DNA of 64,000 nucleotides from Galbibacter marinus. Lineage in GTDB: Bacteria; Bacteroidota; Bacteroidia; Flavobacteriales; Flavobacteriaceae. Shown here piece after piece: positions 28,013-36,830 of the stretch. The notes beneath the pieces were generated by a model. It was given only the letters and a program-made list of their open reading frames with translations, made no database searches and was not told where the DNA came from. Within the stretch, counting starts at the first letter, position 1. Each line of letters begins with the position of its first letter. The translations under genes and the position numbers were made by a program. The stretch covers positions 1 through 64,000 of the forward strand of contig NZ_AMSG01000014.1 in assembly GCF_000300875.1 (NCBI RefSeq), read 5' to 3'.

Positions 28013-29557
28013 CTACTGTATCTTTTTTAACCAGTTACTCATAGAAACCTCTTGCCCAATGATTTCATTTAGCTGCTTAATTTCAACACGTTTTTGATCC
28101 ATAGTATCTCTATGTCTAATAGTTACCGTTTGATCCTCTCGGGTCTGGTGATCTACCGTGATACAAAATGGTGTTCCAGCTGCGTCTTGTCGACGGTAGC
28201 GTCTTCCCACAGCATCTTTTTCATCATAGGCCACTTGGAAGTCCCATTTCAGATCGTCGAAGATCTCTTTTGCAACCTCTGGAAGTCCATCTTTTTTAAC
28301 TAGTGGAAGAATAGCTGCTTTTGTAGGCGCTAGAACCGCTGGAATTTTCAAGACAGTTCTGGTAGTTCCATTTTCTAGTTCTTCTTCCTGTAGTGAATTG
28401 GAAAAAACCGCTAAAAACATACGGTCGATACCAATGGATGTTTCCAATACATATGGTACGTAACTCTTGTTCTCTTCAGGATCGAAGTACTGTAGTTTTT
28501 TGTTACTATATTTCTCATGATTTGCTAAATCGAAATCTGTTCTAGAGTGAATTCCTTCCAATTCTTTAAATCCGAAAGGAAATCTAAACTCGATATCGGT
28601 AGCGGCATCTGCGTAATGCGCTAATTTCTCGTGATCGTGGAAACGGTAATTATCAGGTCCTAGACCAAGTGATAAATGCCATTTTAAACGCGCCTCTTTC
28701 CAATGCTCATACCAATGCATTTGAGTACCTGGTTTGATGAAGAATTGCATCTCCATTTGTTCAAATTCTCGCATACGGAAAATAAACTGTCGTGCTACAA
28801 TTTCATTTCTAAAAGCTTTACCTGTTTGTGCAATTCCGAAAGGAATTTTCATCCTTCCCGTCTTTAGGACGTTTAAAAAGTTTACAAAAATCCCTTGAGC
28901 GGTCTCTGGGCGAAGGTATAGGTCCATTGCATGATCTGCAGAGGCTCCTAGTTTAGTCCCAAACATCAGGTTGAACTGTTTGACATCAGTCCAATTTTTA
29001 CTTCCAGTCTCAGGATCCGCGATTTCCAATTCCTCAATTAGGGCTTTAACATCAGCCAAATCCTCTTTTTCTAGAGACTGTCCTAATCGTTTTGAAATGG
29101 TTTTAGCCTGCTCAGCATAGTTTAATACCCTAGGGTTGGTCGCTAAAAATTGTTCTTTATCAAAGCTGTCGCCAAAACGTTTAGCCGCCTTAGTGACCTC
29201 TTTCTCAATTTTAGCCTCAATTTTGGCCACGTAATCTTCAACAAGTACATCGGCCCTATATCTTTTTTTGGAATCTTTATTGTCTATAAGAGGATCATTA
29301 AATGCATCCACGTGTCCTGAAGCTTTCCAAGTAGTCGGGTGCATTAAAATGGAAGCGTCAATACCGACAATGTTGTCGTTCATTTGTACCATGGCCTTCC
29401 ACCAGTATTCCCTAATATTTTTTTTAAGTTCAACACCGTTTTGCGCATAATCGTATACAGCGCTTAAACCATCATAAATTTCACTAGAAGGAAAAATATA
29501 CCCATACTCCTTGGCGTGGGCAATTACTTTTTTAAATTGATCATCTTGATTTGCCAT
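28013..29557 (-). CDS. glyS: Glycyl-tRNA synthetase, alpha2 type
   Basis: 514 residues. Class II synthetase of the single-chain dimeric (eukaryote/archaeon-like) form rather than the alpha2beta2 bacterial form. Seen: GYIFPSSEIYDGLSAVYDYAQNGVELKKNI at the start, motif 2 around IAQTGKAFRNEIVARQFIFRMREFEQMEMQFF, and motif 3 ETSIGIDRMFLAVF. A C-terminal anticodon-binding domain is present (VLAPTKAAILPL onwards). The start is the ATG at 29557, only 4 bases after a consensus -7 element, hinting at a leaderless message. Convergent with the upstream TonB receptor. Confidence 0.97.
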   Translation of the reverse strand: MANQDDQFKKVIAHAKEYGYIFPSSEIYDGLSAVYDYAQNGVELKKNIREYWWKAMVQMNDNIVGIDASILMHPTTWKASGHVDAFNDPLIDNKDSKKRYRADVLVEDYVAKIEAKIEKEVTKAAKRFGDSFDKEQFLATNPRVLNYAEQAKTISKRLGQSLEKEDLADVKALIEELEIADPETGSKNWTDVKQFNLMFGTKLGASADHAMDLYLRPETAQGIFVNFLNVLKTGRMKIPFGIAQTGKAFRNEIVARQFIFRMREFEQMEMQFFIKPGTQMHWYEHWKEARLKWHLSLGLGPDNYRFHDHEKLAHYADAATDIEFRFPFGFKELEGIHSRTDFDLANHEKYSNKKLQYFDPEENKSYVPYVLETSIGIDRMFLAVFSNSLQEEELENGTTRTVLKIPAVLAPTKAAILPLVKKDGLPEVAKEIFDDLKWDFQVAYDEKDAVGRRYRRQDAAGTPFCITVDHQTREDQTVTIRHRDTMDQKRVEIKQLNEIIGQEVSMSNWLKKIQ

Positions 29558-29561
29558 GGGG

Positions 29562-29569
29562 CAAAAATA
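29562..29569 (-). promoter_or_regulatory. -7 element for glyS
   Basis: TATTTTTG on the minus strand (CAAAAATA on plus), exact consensus. Only 4 bases separate it from the ATG. Confidence 0.5.
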
Positions 29570-29594
29570 TGCCTTTTTTCAGGAATAAGAAATT

Positions 29595-30515
29595 CTATTT
29601 CAGCTTAAAAGTTGAAGAGGCCAGCAAATTTTCGTTATAAAAAATATTGATTCTATAATCCCCAGACGATTCTAAGTCTTTTACAATAATATAGTCGCAT
29701 ATACCCAGAGGTTTATTGTTATAATCAATCACGATTTTTTTGCTGAATATAAGTGTTTTCTCCCCGAATTTTAAGCTTTGAACTTGGCCTAGAATTTTAT
29801 TATTTGGATCGATGAACTGAATGTAGAATTCACGTTCTCCAGGTTTGATAAGAGTACCAGGTGCGATGTTAAAACAAACCCTAAGGCGCTCAGCGCGATT
29901 CACCCGATCGGTTTCTATTACCTTTCCATTGGAGCGTACCTTATAAGCCATGCCGGATAAGGTGGATACCAAAAGGGATTGTTCCTTATCAATTTTTTTG
30001 GTCAAGGCAATGTTCTCATGGATTAAGGAATCGTTGAATTGAGTGAGATTTTCATTTGCGCTTTTTAAAGCATTCGAATAACGCTCGAGCTCAATATAAC
30101 GTAATTTGGTGCTGTCCACTTCTTTGGTAAGTAGAATGTTTTGTTGCTGCACCGAATCAGATAGTTTGTGTAAATATTTGTTTTCTTGTCGAATTTCTGC
30201 CAATTCTCTTCGGTAGCGCCCAAGAATCTGATAGTCCACCTCAAGCATTGAAATAGAGTCTATTAATAATGCAATTCGTTTACGGCTGTATTCGATTTCT
30301 TGTATGTGAGCTTCATTTTCCTCCGCGAGCTTATTGAGGTCCATTTGGATGTGTTGTAGATCCTCTACGATCATGCCCTTAGCGTTTTCTAAAAACGACA
30401 CTTTCTCTTCACTTTCAACGAAATTGAAATATGAAAATAGTGTTAGTGCTCCAATACACAACAAGAGAATTCCTAAAATTATTTTTTGTCCTAATTGCCT
30501 TTTAGTAGCACTCAT
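29595..30515 (-). CDS. Membrane-anchored coiled-coil protein of unknown function
   Basis: 306 residues. One N-terminal membrane segment (about 12-32, ILGILLLCIGALTLFSYF), then a long heptad-rich region (about 38-185) with repeated LxxEN-type spacing. A compact beta-rich C-terminal domain follows (about 190-305, MAYKVRSNGKVIETDRVNRAERLRVCF). Topology: anchored in the inner membrane with the bulk in the periplasm, or the reverse. I do not recognise a named family; similar flavobacterial proteins exist as hypothetical proteins. It has its own promoter (30566-30573) and is not coupled to glyS. Confidence 0.8.
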   Translation of the reverse strand: MSATKRQLGQKIILGILLLCIGALTLFSYFNFVESEEKVSFLENAKGMIVEDLQHIQMDLNKLAEENEAHIQEIEYSRKRIALLIDSISMLEVDYQILGRYRRELAEIRQENKYLHKLSDSVQQQNILLTKEVDSTKLRYIELERYSNALKSANENLTQFNDSLIHENIALTKKIDKEQSLLVSTLSGMAYKVRSNGKVIETDRVNRAERLRVCFNIAPGTLIKPGEREFYIQFIDPNNKILGQVQSLKFGEKTLIFSKKIVIDYNNKPLGICDYIIVKDLESSGDYRINIFYNENLLASSTFKLK

Positions 30516-30894
30516 TACACGCTATGGATTTTTTAAGTAATATGATAAAGTTTTGTTTAGGGTCGCAAAGATAGTAATTGTTCCTTTATCTGATTTAGAA
30601 TATCTAACTAGAAGGTTACCTCCTTAAATCCATACGCTGCTCAATCATAGTAGCCTCCCAGTAAAGGGAGTATTTGGTTTTTAATCTGTTGTTATAACGC
30701 AATTTATAGTCTGAAATTATACGAATCATTGGTAATATCTGCAATTTTAAGATTAAATGATTCTTTTTAGCCCAAAAACTCTCTTTAATTTTACAATCCA
30801 ATAGTGGTATTTTTGATCGTTGGTATGTGAATCCTTTATGCCTTTTCCTGACTTGAAAAAAAATATCGTTAATTTGCAGCTTTAATTGGATTTT
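30516..30894. other. 379-base divergent intergenic region
   Basis: Lies between the coiled-coil gene (-) and the Ig-like lipoprotein gene (+). It contains the minus promoter at 30566-30573 and a near-consensus plus -7 (TTAATTTG, 30869-30876). A 61-codon minus-strand frame at 30616-30801 with a TTG start shows no clear family and may be the decayed end of an old gene. Nothing else supported. Confidence 0.45.
30566..30573 (-). promoter_or_regulatory. -7 element for the coiled-coil protein gene
   Basis: TATCTTTG on the minus strand, exact consensus, about 50 bases before the start at 30515. Confidence 0.5.
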
Positions 30895-32514
30895 ATGAGA
30901 ATCAAAAATCTTATTGTACTTTCTATAGCGGTAGTTGTGTCCGTTTGTCTTTACAGTTGTGCTCGACGAGGAACTCCTGAAGGAGGTCCTAAAGATGTGA
31001 CTCCACCATCGATCACTTCAGCTACTCCAAAGAACCACAGCACCAATTTTGATGCTGAGAAAGTTAGAATTTATTTTGATGAGTACATTAAGCTAAAAGA
31101 CCTTCAAAAGCAACTAATTGTCTCTCCTCCATTAGAATATCAGCCATATATATATCCTCAATCGGGGGCAAGCAAGTATTTAGAAATTGAGATTCTTGAT
31201 ACCCTTCAAGAAAATGCTACCTATGTGTTTAACTTTGGGCAAAGCGTGGTGGATAACCATGAAGAAAATCCTTATTCTTTTTTCACTTATGTGTTTTCCA
31301 CAGGAGATTATATCGATTCTCTTGAGACGGAAGGTTTTGTAATTGATGCGTTGCAGAAAAAACCAGATCCTTTTATTTCAGTTATGCTTTATAAAGTGGA
31401 TTCTGCCTATACCGATTCCATTATTTTTCAAAAACCACCAACCTATTTGACCAATACCTTAGATAGTTCAACAAACTTTCGTTTGACGAATTTAAAAGAA
31501 GGCACCTATAAATTGGTGGCAATGAAAGATGAAGCTGGTAATTATAAATTTGATCCTAAAACTGATAAGATTGGATTTATTGATCACTTCATTGAGATTC
31601 CAACAGATTCTATTTACGGCTTAAATTTATTTAAAGAAATTCCAGAATACAAAGCAACACGTCCTTCACTAATAGCTAAAAATAAAATATTCTTTGGATA
31701 TGAAGGTGAACATGAGGGAATGCAAATTAGTCTACTTTCAGAGAAGCCTGAAGATTATGATTATAGAGTGTTTCCAGATACAAAAACGGATACTTTAAAT
31801 TACTTTTTCACCCCATTTGAAGCGGACTCCTTGATATTTGAAGTTCGAAAACAGGTGCGACAAAAACAAGTGGTTGACACCTTTACCGTTAGGATAAAGG
31901 AGCTCTATGCAGATACTTTAGTAGTAGCGCAATTAAATAAATCATTTGCGCTCAACGATTCCCTTAGACTCCACGCTACCACTCCGATGGAAGTTATTGA
32001 CACCACACAAATTAGCGTGATGAATAAGGACTCGGTATTTTTAAAATATACCGCGAATCTAGATTCAAAACGCAATATTGTTAATCTAAAGTGGGATACC
32101 CAACCTGAGCAGAAATATCAAATTAAACTGCTTCCTGGTGCTATTGTTGATTTTTATGGCGATGTGAATGACACCCTAACCTATGGATTAGCTACTAGAA
32201 GTATTGCTGATTTAGGAAGTTTTAGGGTGAATCTTAGAAACGTAGATCAGTACCCGGTAATTCTTCAGCTCACTGATCAGAAAGGAATCGTTCAGTATGA
32301 GAAATTCATTACCGAGCAAAAGAGTACCTATGAGTTTTTAAATATTAACCCTGCAACATATTTGATACGGGTTATTCACGATGCCAATGGTAACGGTAAA
32401 TGGGATACTGGAAATTATTTGCAGAAAATTCAACCAGAACGAATTAGCTATTTCCCTGACGCTGTAGAGCTACGCTCGAATTGGGAAATCGAACAGACTT
32501 TTACTTTACAGTAA
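30895..32514 (+). CDS. Lipoprotein with bacterial Ig-like domain (SbsA/Big_5 type)
   Basis: 539 residues from ATG 30895; an upstream TTG is less likely. Type II signal with lipobox LYSC (about residue 22) followed by ARRGTPEGGPKDVTPP, a signature of a widespread Bacteroidetes lipoprotein family. An SbsA-like Ig domain covers about 35-130 (KVRIYFDEYIKL, LIVSPP), then several beta-sandwich-like modules including carboxypeptidase-regulatory-like stretches (NLKEGTYKLVAMKDEAGNYKFD and YLIRVIHDANGNGKWDTGNYL). Surface or outer-membrane lipoprotein; function unknown. Its end overlaps the converging amidase gene by 14 bases. Confidence 0.88.
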   Translation: MRIKNLIVLSIAVVVSVCLYSCARRGTPEGGPKDVTPPSITSATPKNHSTNFDAEKVRIYFDEYIKLKDLQKQLIVSPPLEYQPYIYPQSGASKYLEIEILDTLQENATYVFNFGQSVVDNHEENPYSFFTYVFSTGDYIDSLETEGFVIDALQKKPDPFISVMLYKVDSAYTDSIIFQKPPTYLTNTLDSSTNFRLTNLKEGTYKLVAMKDEAGNYKFDPKTDKIGFIDHFIEIPTDSIYGLNLFKEIPEYKATRPSLIAKNKIFFGYEGEHEGMQISLLSEKPEDYDYRVFPDTKTDTLNYFFTPFEADSLIFEVRKQVRQKQVVDTFTVRIKELYADTLVVAQLNKSFALNDSLRLHATTPMEVIDTTQISVMNKDSVFLKYTANLDSKRNIVNLKWDTQPEQKYQIKLLPGAIVDFYGDVNDTLTYGLATRSIADLGSFRVNLRNVDQYPVILQLTDQKGIVQYEKFITEQKSTYEFLNINPATYLIRVIHDANGNGKWDTGNYLQKIQPERISYFPDAVELRSNWEIEQTFTLQ

Positions 32515-33274
32515 ATTGATCTCGGTCTTGTAAGAATCGTAATTGATTTCGATACTTTAAGATAGCAGATTTAGTTAAGGTAGTAAGAAGAATTTCATCC
32601 TTTTCGCTAAAGCTAAGTAGGTTGCCTAAAGGATCATATACTGCGGAATGCCCAGAGTAATCTATTTGCTCCCCATCGTGACCCACTCGATTTACCCCAA
32701 TGGTATAAACTAGGTTTTCAATGGCTCTTGCTCGAAGCAATGTATCCCAAGCTAAGACTCTTTTATCTGGCCAATTTGCTACATAAATCAATAAATCATA
32801 ATCTTCCGTATTTCGAGACCATACTGGAAAACGTAAATCATAACAAATAAGAGGGCATATTTTCCAACCCATATAGGATAAAATTACTTTTTGGTTTCCA
32901 GGACTATAGGCCTTGTCCTCCCCAGCTAAGGTAAAGGTGTGTCGCTTGTCGTAATGAGTAACAGACCCATCAGGATCAACAAAAACAAATCTGTTGTAAA
33001 AACGACCTGACTCTTTAATAATTAAGCTACCGCATATAGCTGCATTTAACTTCGAAGCCATTTGTTTTAACCATTTTAGAGATTCCCCATCCATGGTCTC
33101 AAAACAAGTGGCGGGATTCATGGAAAAGCCAGTTGTAAACATCTCTGGGAGGATAATAAGATCCACCTTAGAGCCCAAGGTTTTTAATTTATCCTCGAGC
33201 ATACTTCTATTAGATTGTGGATCTTCCCAAACAAGTTCGGTTTGAATAAGCGCGGTGTGAAGTTCGTTTTCCAT
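32501..33274 (-). CDS. Nitrilase-superfamily amidohydrolase (omega-amidase/YafV-like)
   Basis: 257 residues. Carbon-nitrogen hydrolase with an intact catalytic triad Glu44 (LPEMFTTGF), Lys110 (YDKRHTF) and Cys144 (CPLICYDLRFPVW). The pattern FTTGFSM-N and the short length match YafV/Nit2-type omega-amidases, which deamidate alpha-ketoglutaramate or related metabolites; the substrate is inferred. Convergent 14-base overlap with the Ig-like lipoprotein gene. A near-consensus -7 (TAACTTTA, minus, 33279-33286) lies 4 bases before the ATG. Confidence 0.88.
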   Translation of the reverse strand: MENELHTALIQTELVWEDPQSNRSMLEDKLKTLGSKVDLIILPEMFTTGFSMNPATCFETMDGESLKWLKQMASKLNAAICGSLIIKESGRFYNRFVFVDPDGSVTHYDKRHTFTLAGEDKAYSPGNQKVILSYMGWKICPLICYDLRFPVWSRNTEDYDLLIYVANWPDKRVLAWDTLLRARAIENLVYTIGVNRVGHDGEQIDYSGHSAVYDPLGNLLSFSEKDEILLTTLTKSAILKYRNQLRFLQDRDQFTVK

Positions 33275-33385
33275 AGTTTAAAGTTACTCATTTAAACCAA
33301 AAGGAAAAAGTGGGTGTTAATCCAAGTTGCATTTTGCTAAACTATCCTTATTTTAGCATGAAGACTTATAAAAAACAATAACGGA

Positions 33386-34150
33386 GTGAAAATTATATCT
33401 TATAACGTAAATGGAATACGTGCTGCAGTTAATAAAGGATTTTTAGATTGGTTAAAAACTGCTCAACCTGATGTGATCTGCCTTCAGGAAATTAAAGCAA
33501 TGAAGGAACAATTGGATTTGACTATTTTTGAAGAGGCGGGGTATCCGTATCATTATTGGTATAGTGCAGAGAAAAAGGGATATAGTGGTGTAGCAATCCT
33601 TTCAAAAGTAACCCCAAATAAGGTGGTCTATGGAACGGGGATTGACTATATGGATAGAGAAGGTAGAAACCTACGGGTAGATTTTGATAATTTCTCTGTG
33701 ATGAGTTTGTATTTACCCTCGGGAACTAATATTGCAAGACTCGATCATAAACTAGCCTATATGGCAGATTTTCAAACTTATATCAATGCCTTAAAAAATG
33801 AGGTTCCCAATCTTATTATTTGTGGGGATTACAACATATGTCATAAGGCAATTGATATCCACGATCCTATACGAAACGCTAAAGTTTCTGGTTTTTTACC
33901 CGTAGAACGAGAATGGATAGGAAACTTTATTGACAGCGGGTTTATAGATAGTTTTAGACACTTTAACAAAGAACCACATCAATATAGTTGGTGGAGTTAT
34001 CGCGCTAATGCTAGAGCGAATAATAAAGGATGGCGGATCGATTACAATATGGTTTCAGAACCTTTAAAAGAAAAATTAAAAAGAGCCGTTATATTACCAG
34101 AGGCAAAACATAGTGATCATTGCCCGATTTTGGTAGAAATAGAAGATTAA
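33386..34150 (+). CDS. xth: Exodeoxyribonuclease III (AP endonuclease)
   Basis: 254 residues with a GTG start at 33386, chosen because MKIISYNVNGIRAA is the standard N-terminus. Base-excision-repair enzyme that cleaves at abasic sites. Catalytic blocks: NVNGIRAA (Asn7), LQEIKA (Glu), GDYNICHKAID (Asp and Asn), WRIDYNMVS and SDHCPI (Asp-His). Length is normal. The OmpA lipoprotein gene follows after 15 bases, probably in the same transcript. Confidence 0.96.
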   Translation: MKIISYNVNGIRAAVNKGFLDWLKTAQPDVICLQEIKAMKEQLDLTIFEEAGYPYHYWYSAEKKGYSGVAILSKVTPNKVVYGTGIDYMDREGRNLRVDFDNFSVMSLYLPSGTNIARLDHKLAYMADFQTYINALKNEVPNLIICGDYNICHKAIDIHDPIRNAKVSGFLPVEREWIGNFIDSGFIDSFRHFNKEPHQYSWWSYRANARANNKGWRIDYNMVSEPLKEKLKRAVILPEAKHSDHCPILVEIED

Positions 34151-34165
34151 TAAAGCTTGAATATA

Positions 34166-35122
34166 ATGAAAAGAATTTTTGTTAGCGTAGTGCTACTAGG
34201 GGTCATGTCTTCATGTGTGTCCTCCAAAGTTTATAATGATTTACAAAGTCGCTATGATGCGCTAAAGGGAGAGAAGGAAGCCTTGCTTGATGAGAATCAA
34301 ACCTTAGACTCGGACAATAATAATCTGGAGAACCAACTTGAATCCCTTCAGAAATCATATGATGAGTTACTCGCAGAGCGAAATCAACTGCGTCAGGATT
34401 ACGATGCTACAAAAAGCAATCTTGAGAACTTAAAAGCCTCCTATGAAGCCTTAGAAGAAAACAGCAGTGCCTCGATTCGAGCCAATACTGAAAAAAACAA
34501 AGAATTACTAGAACAATTAGAATCCAAAGAACGCGCTTTGGCAGAGGAGCGCAGTCGTTTAGACGCCTTAAAGAAACAGCTTGAGGGTCGTTCTCAGCGC
34601 GTGGATGAATTGGAGGCGTTAATTGCTTCAAAAGACCAAGCGATGCGAAAATTAAAAGATGCCATTTCTAGTGCCTTATTAGATTTTGAAGGTAAAGGAT
34701 TGACAGTTGAACAGCGCGATGGGAAGGTATACGTTTCCATGGAAAATAAATTGCTATTCCAAAGTGGGAGCTGGGCTGTAAATGATAATGGACGTAGAGC
34801 AGTGCAACAACTCGGATCGGTTTTGGCAAAAAATCCAGATATCAATGTGCTTATCGAAGGCCACACAGATAATGTTCCTTATAGAGGTAATGGACCTTTA
34901 CAAGACAATTGGGATCTTTCTACAAAAAGAGCCACGAGTATCGTACGTATCTTGCTAGGTAATGCTCAGATTGATCCTGCAAGTCTTACCGCAGCTGGTA
35001 AAGGACAATTTGTACCAGTAGCACCGAATTCCACCACAGAGGGGAAGGCTAAAAATCGTAGAATCGAAGTGGTCTTGACTCCTAAATTGGACGAGATTAC
35101 AAAACTGTTGAACGAAGATTAA
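34166..35122 (+). CDS. OmpA family lipoprotein with coiled-coil linker
   Basis: 318 residues from ATG 34166 (MKRIFVSVVLLGVMSSC; lipobox MSSC at about 16-19). The middle (about 25-165) is a long coiled coil rich in Glu, Gln and Leu. The C-terminal about 120 residues form an OmpA/Pal peptidoglycan-binding domain: LLFQSGSWAVNDNGRRAV, INVLIEGHTDNVPY, WDLSTKRATSIVR and KAKNRRIEVVL, with the diaminopimelate-contacting Asp and Arg in place. It would tether the outer membrane to peptidoglycan. The gene follows xth closely. Confidence 0.92.
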   Translation: MKRIFVSVVLLGVMSSCVSSKVYNDLQSRYDALKGEKEALLDENQTLDSDNNNLENQLESLQKSYDELLAERNQLRQDYDATKSNLENLKASYEALEENSSASIRANTEKNKELLEQLESKERALAEERSRLDALKKQLEGRSQRVDELEALIASKDQAMRKLKDAISSALLDFEGKGLTVEQRDGKVYVSMENKLLFQSGSWAVNDNGRRAVQQLGSVLAKNPDINVLIEGHTDNVPYRGNGPLQDNWDLSTKRATSIVRILLGNAQIDPASLTAAGKGQFVPVAPNSTTEGKAKNRRIEVVLTPKLDEITKLLNED

Positions 35123-35172
35123 AAATAGACCTGTAAATCAAGGAGGACTTCGGTTCTCCTTGGACCAAAAAA

Positions 35173-36219
35173 ATGCAAATGAAATACACAACCCTACCCA
35201 ACACCAAAATTAAAATCAGTAAAATCTGTTTGGGTACTATGACTTGGGGTGAACAAAATACCGAGTCAGAAGGCTATCAGCAGATGGATTATGCCCTAGA
35301 TGCAGGCGTTAATTTTTTTGATACTGCTGAGCTTTACCCTATCCCAAAGAATCCTAAAACCCAAGGTGCAACTGAAATCTATATAGGTAATTGGTTTAAA
35401 AAAACGGGCAATAGGGATAAAGTGGTATTGGCCTCTAAGGTTGCAGGACCACCTGAGTTTAATCCCCATGAAATTAGAGAAGGTGGCTTTGGTAAGTGTG
35501 CCATAGAAGATGCTTTGAATACAAGTCTAAAGCGGTTACAGACCGATTATATCGATCTCTACCAATTGCATTGGCCAGATCGTCCATCAAACTATTTTGG
35601 TAAAAGAGGTTTTCAAGCTAAAACAGACAATCAGTGGGAGGATAACATTAGACAAACCTTAGAGAGCTTAAAAGATTTTGTGGACCAAGGTAAAATCCGA
35701 CACATCGGTCTTTCCAACGACGTTCCATGGAGTGTGATGCGTTTTTTGGAGGAAAGTAAATATCAAGGACTTCCTCGTATTGCCACGGTTCAAAACCCTT
35801 ATAATTTGCTCAATAGAACCTATGAAGCTGGTCTAGCAGAGATATCTTTACGAGAAAATGTTGGTCTACTTCCTTATTCTCCACTAGCCTTTGGTAGACT
35901 TAGTGATAAGTTTCTAAATGGCCAAGATATAAGTCAATCCCGTATTAATTTGTATCCTGAAATGAGGCGTTATAACAAGGAAAATGCCCTAAAGGCAACT
36001 CAGAGGTATTACGCCTTGGCTAAAGATAACAATATGTCACTTGCCACGATGTCCCTCGCATTTTTGCACCAACAAGACTTTGTCTGTAGTACTATTATTG
36101 GGGCAACACAGCTTGGGCAGTTAAAAGAAAATATTGCGAGTATCGATACGGTGCTCGATGAAGGGATTATAAATCAAATTAATAAAATTCACGAATCCAT
36201 ACCCAATCCTGCACCATAA
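35173..36219 (+). CDS. Aldo/keto reductase (Tas-like)
   Basis: 348 residues. NADPH-dependent TIM-barrel oxidoreductase. The residues of the AKR tetrad are visible: Asp and Tyr in FFDTAELYP, Lys in LASKVAGP, His in QLHWPDRPSN. The insertions TQGATEIYIGNWFKKTG and NPYNLLNRTYEAGLAE closely follow E. coli Tas. The natural substrate is not known. Two possible ATG starts exist 6 bases apart. A hairpin at 35139-35162 sits between it and the OmpA gene. Confidence 0.92.
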   Translation: MQMKYTTLPNTKIKISKICLGTMTWGEQNTESEGYQQMDYALDAGVNFFDTAELYPIPKNPKTQGATEIYIGNWFKKTGNRDKVVLASKVAGPPEFNPHEIREGGFGKCAIEDALNTSLKRLQTDYIDLYQLHWPDRPSNYFGKRGFQAKTDNQWEDNIRQTLESLKDFVDQGKIRHIGLSNDVPWSVMRFLEESKYQGLPRIATVQNPYNLLNRTYEAGLAEISLRENVGLLPYSPLAFGRLSDKFLNGQDISQSRINLYPEMRRYNKENALKATQRYYALAKDNNMSLATMSLAFLHQQDFVCSTIIGATQLGQLKENIASIDTVLDEGIINQINKIHESIPNPAP

Positions 36220-36272
36220 AGAAGTTTGTAAAAGTTATGAGGTATTAGCTGATAAGGGGTTAGTGATTATAT

Positions 36273-36317
36273 ATTACAATCATTTCTAGTATATTTGTTG
36301 TAATTTAATATAACAAC
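36273..36317 (+). promoter_or_regulatory. Lrp-type promoter with two nested inverted repeats
   Basis: A consensus -7 TATATTTG at 36290-36297 is flanked by ATTACAA (36273-36279) and TTGTAAT (36298-36304). A second dyad GTTGT (36297-36301) / ACAAC (36313-36317) abuts the ATG at 36318. The layout suggests autoregulation by the Lrp-family product; not proven. Confidence 0.5.
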
Positions 36318-36788
36318 ATGAAATTAAGTCAGGATATAGTAACTATTGATGGGATAGATAAAGAAATCTTAAGAGATCTGATGCAGGATGCTAGAAAGCC
36401 CATATTGGAGATAGCACGTAAAATAGGGATATCAGGAGCTGCCATTCATCAGCGGTTACGTAAACTAGAAAGCTCAGGGCTCATTGCAGGTTCAAAGTTT
36501 GTGATCAACCCAAAGAAGCTCGGTTATGCAACTATGGCTTTTATCGGTATCTATTTGGATAAGGCCATGCGAAATCCAGAGGCGGTTAAACAGTTGAGAG
36601 AAATACCCGAAGTGTTGGAATGCCATTATACCACGGGGAACTGGTCCATACTGATTAAAATTTTATGTAAGGACAACGAGCACTTGATGAATGTTTTAAA
36701 TCACAAGGTGCAATCTATTGAAGGTGTCTCTAGAACAGAGACCTTTATATCGCTTAATCAACAAATCGATCGTCAAATCAGTTTGTAA
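36318..36788 (+). CDS. Lrp/AsnC family transcriptional regulator
   Basis: 156 residues. N-terminal winged HTH (about 10-60: GIDKEILRDLMQDARKPILEIARKIGISGAAIHQRLRKLE) and C-terminal RAM ligand-binding domain (about 70-150, GYATMAFIGIYLDKAM; EVLECHYTTGNWSILIKI). It probably senses an amino acid. It lies upstream of a cyclase-family hydrolase and 2 kb upstream of the hydroxyproline cluster, making it the obvious candidate regulator for amino-acid catabolism here; that link is inference. Confidence 0.92.
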   Translation: MKLSQDIVTIDGIDKEILRDLMQDARKPILEIARKIGISGAAIHQRLRKLESSGLIAGSKFVINPKKLGYATMAFIGIYLDKAMRNPEAVKQLREIPEVLECHYTTGNWSILIKILCKDNEHLMNVLNHKVQSIEGVSRTETFISLNQQIDRQISL

Positions 36789-36830
36789 TAATACCAAGGT
36801 AAGTACTGTATTAAGGTGATCAATTTTTAA

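Noticed and set aside
30604-30626. Anti-Shine-Dalgarno-like CCTCC tract resembling the 16S 3' end
   Set aside because: Only about 8 bases agree and no rRNA sequence surrounds it.
30616-30801. 61-codon minus-strand frame with a TTG start
   Set aside because: No start context, no recognisable family and isolated position; at most a gene remnant, noted in the intergenic entry.
35139-35162. Hairpin CAAGGAG / CTCCTTG between the OmpA and aldo/keto reductase genes
   Set aside because: The stem is sound but no T-run follows on the plus strand, so it is not called a terminator; it may still affect translation of the next gene.
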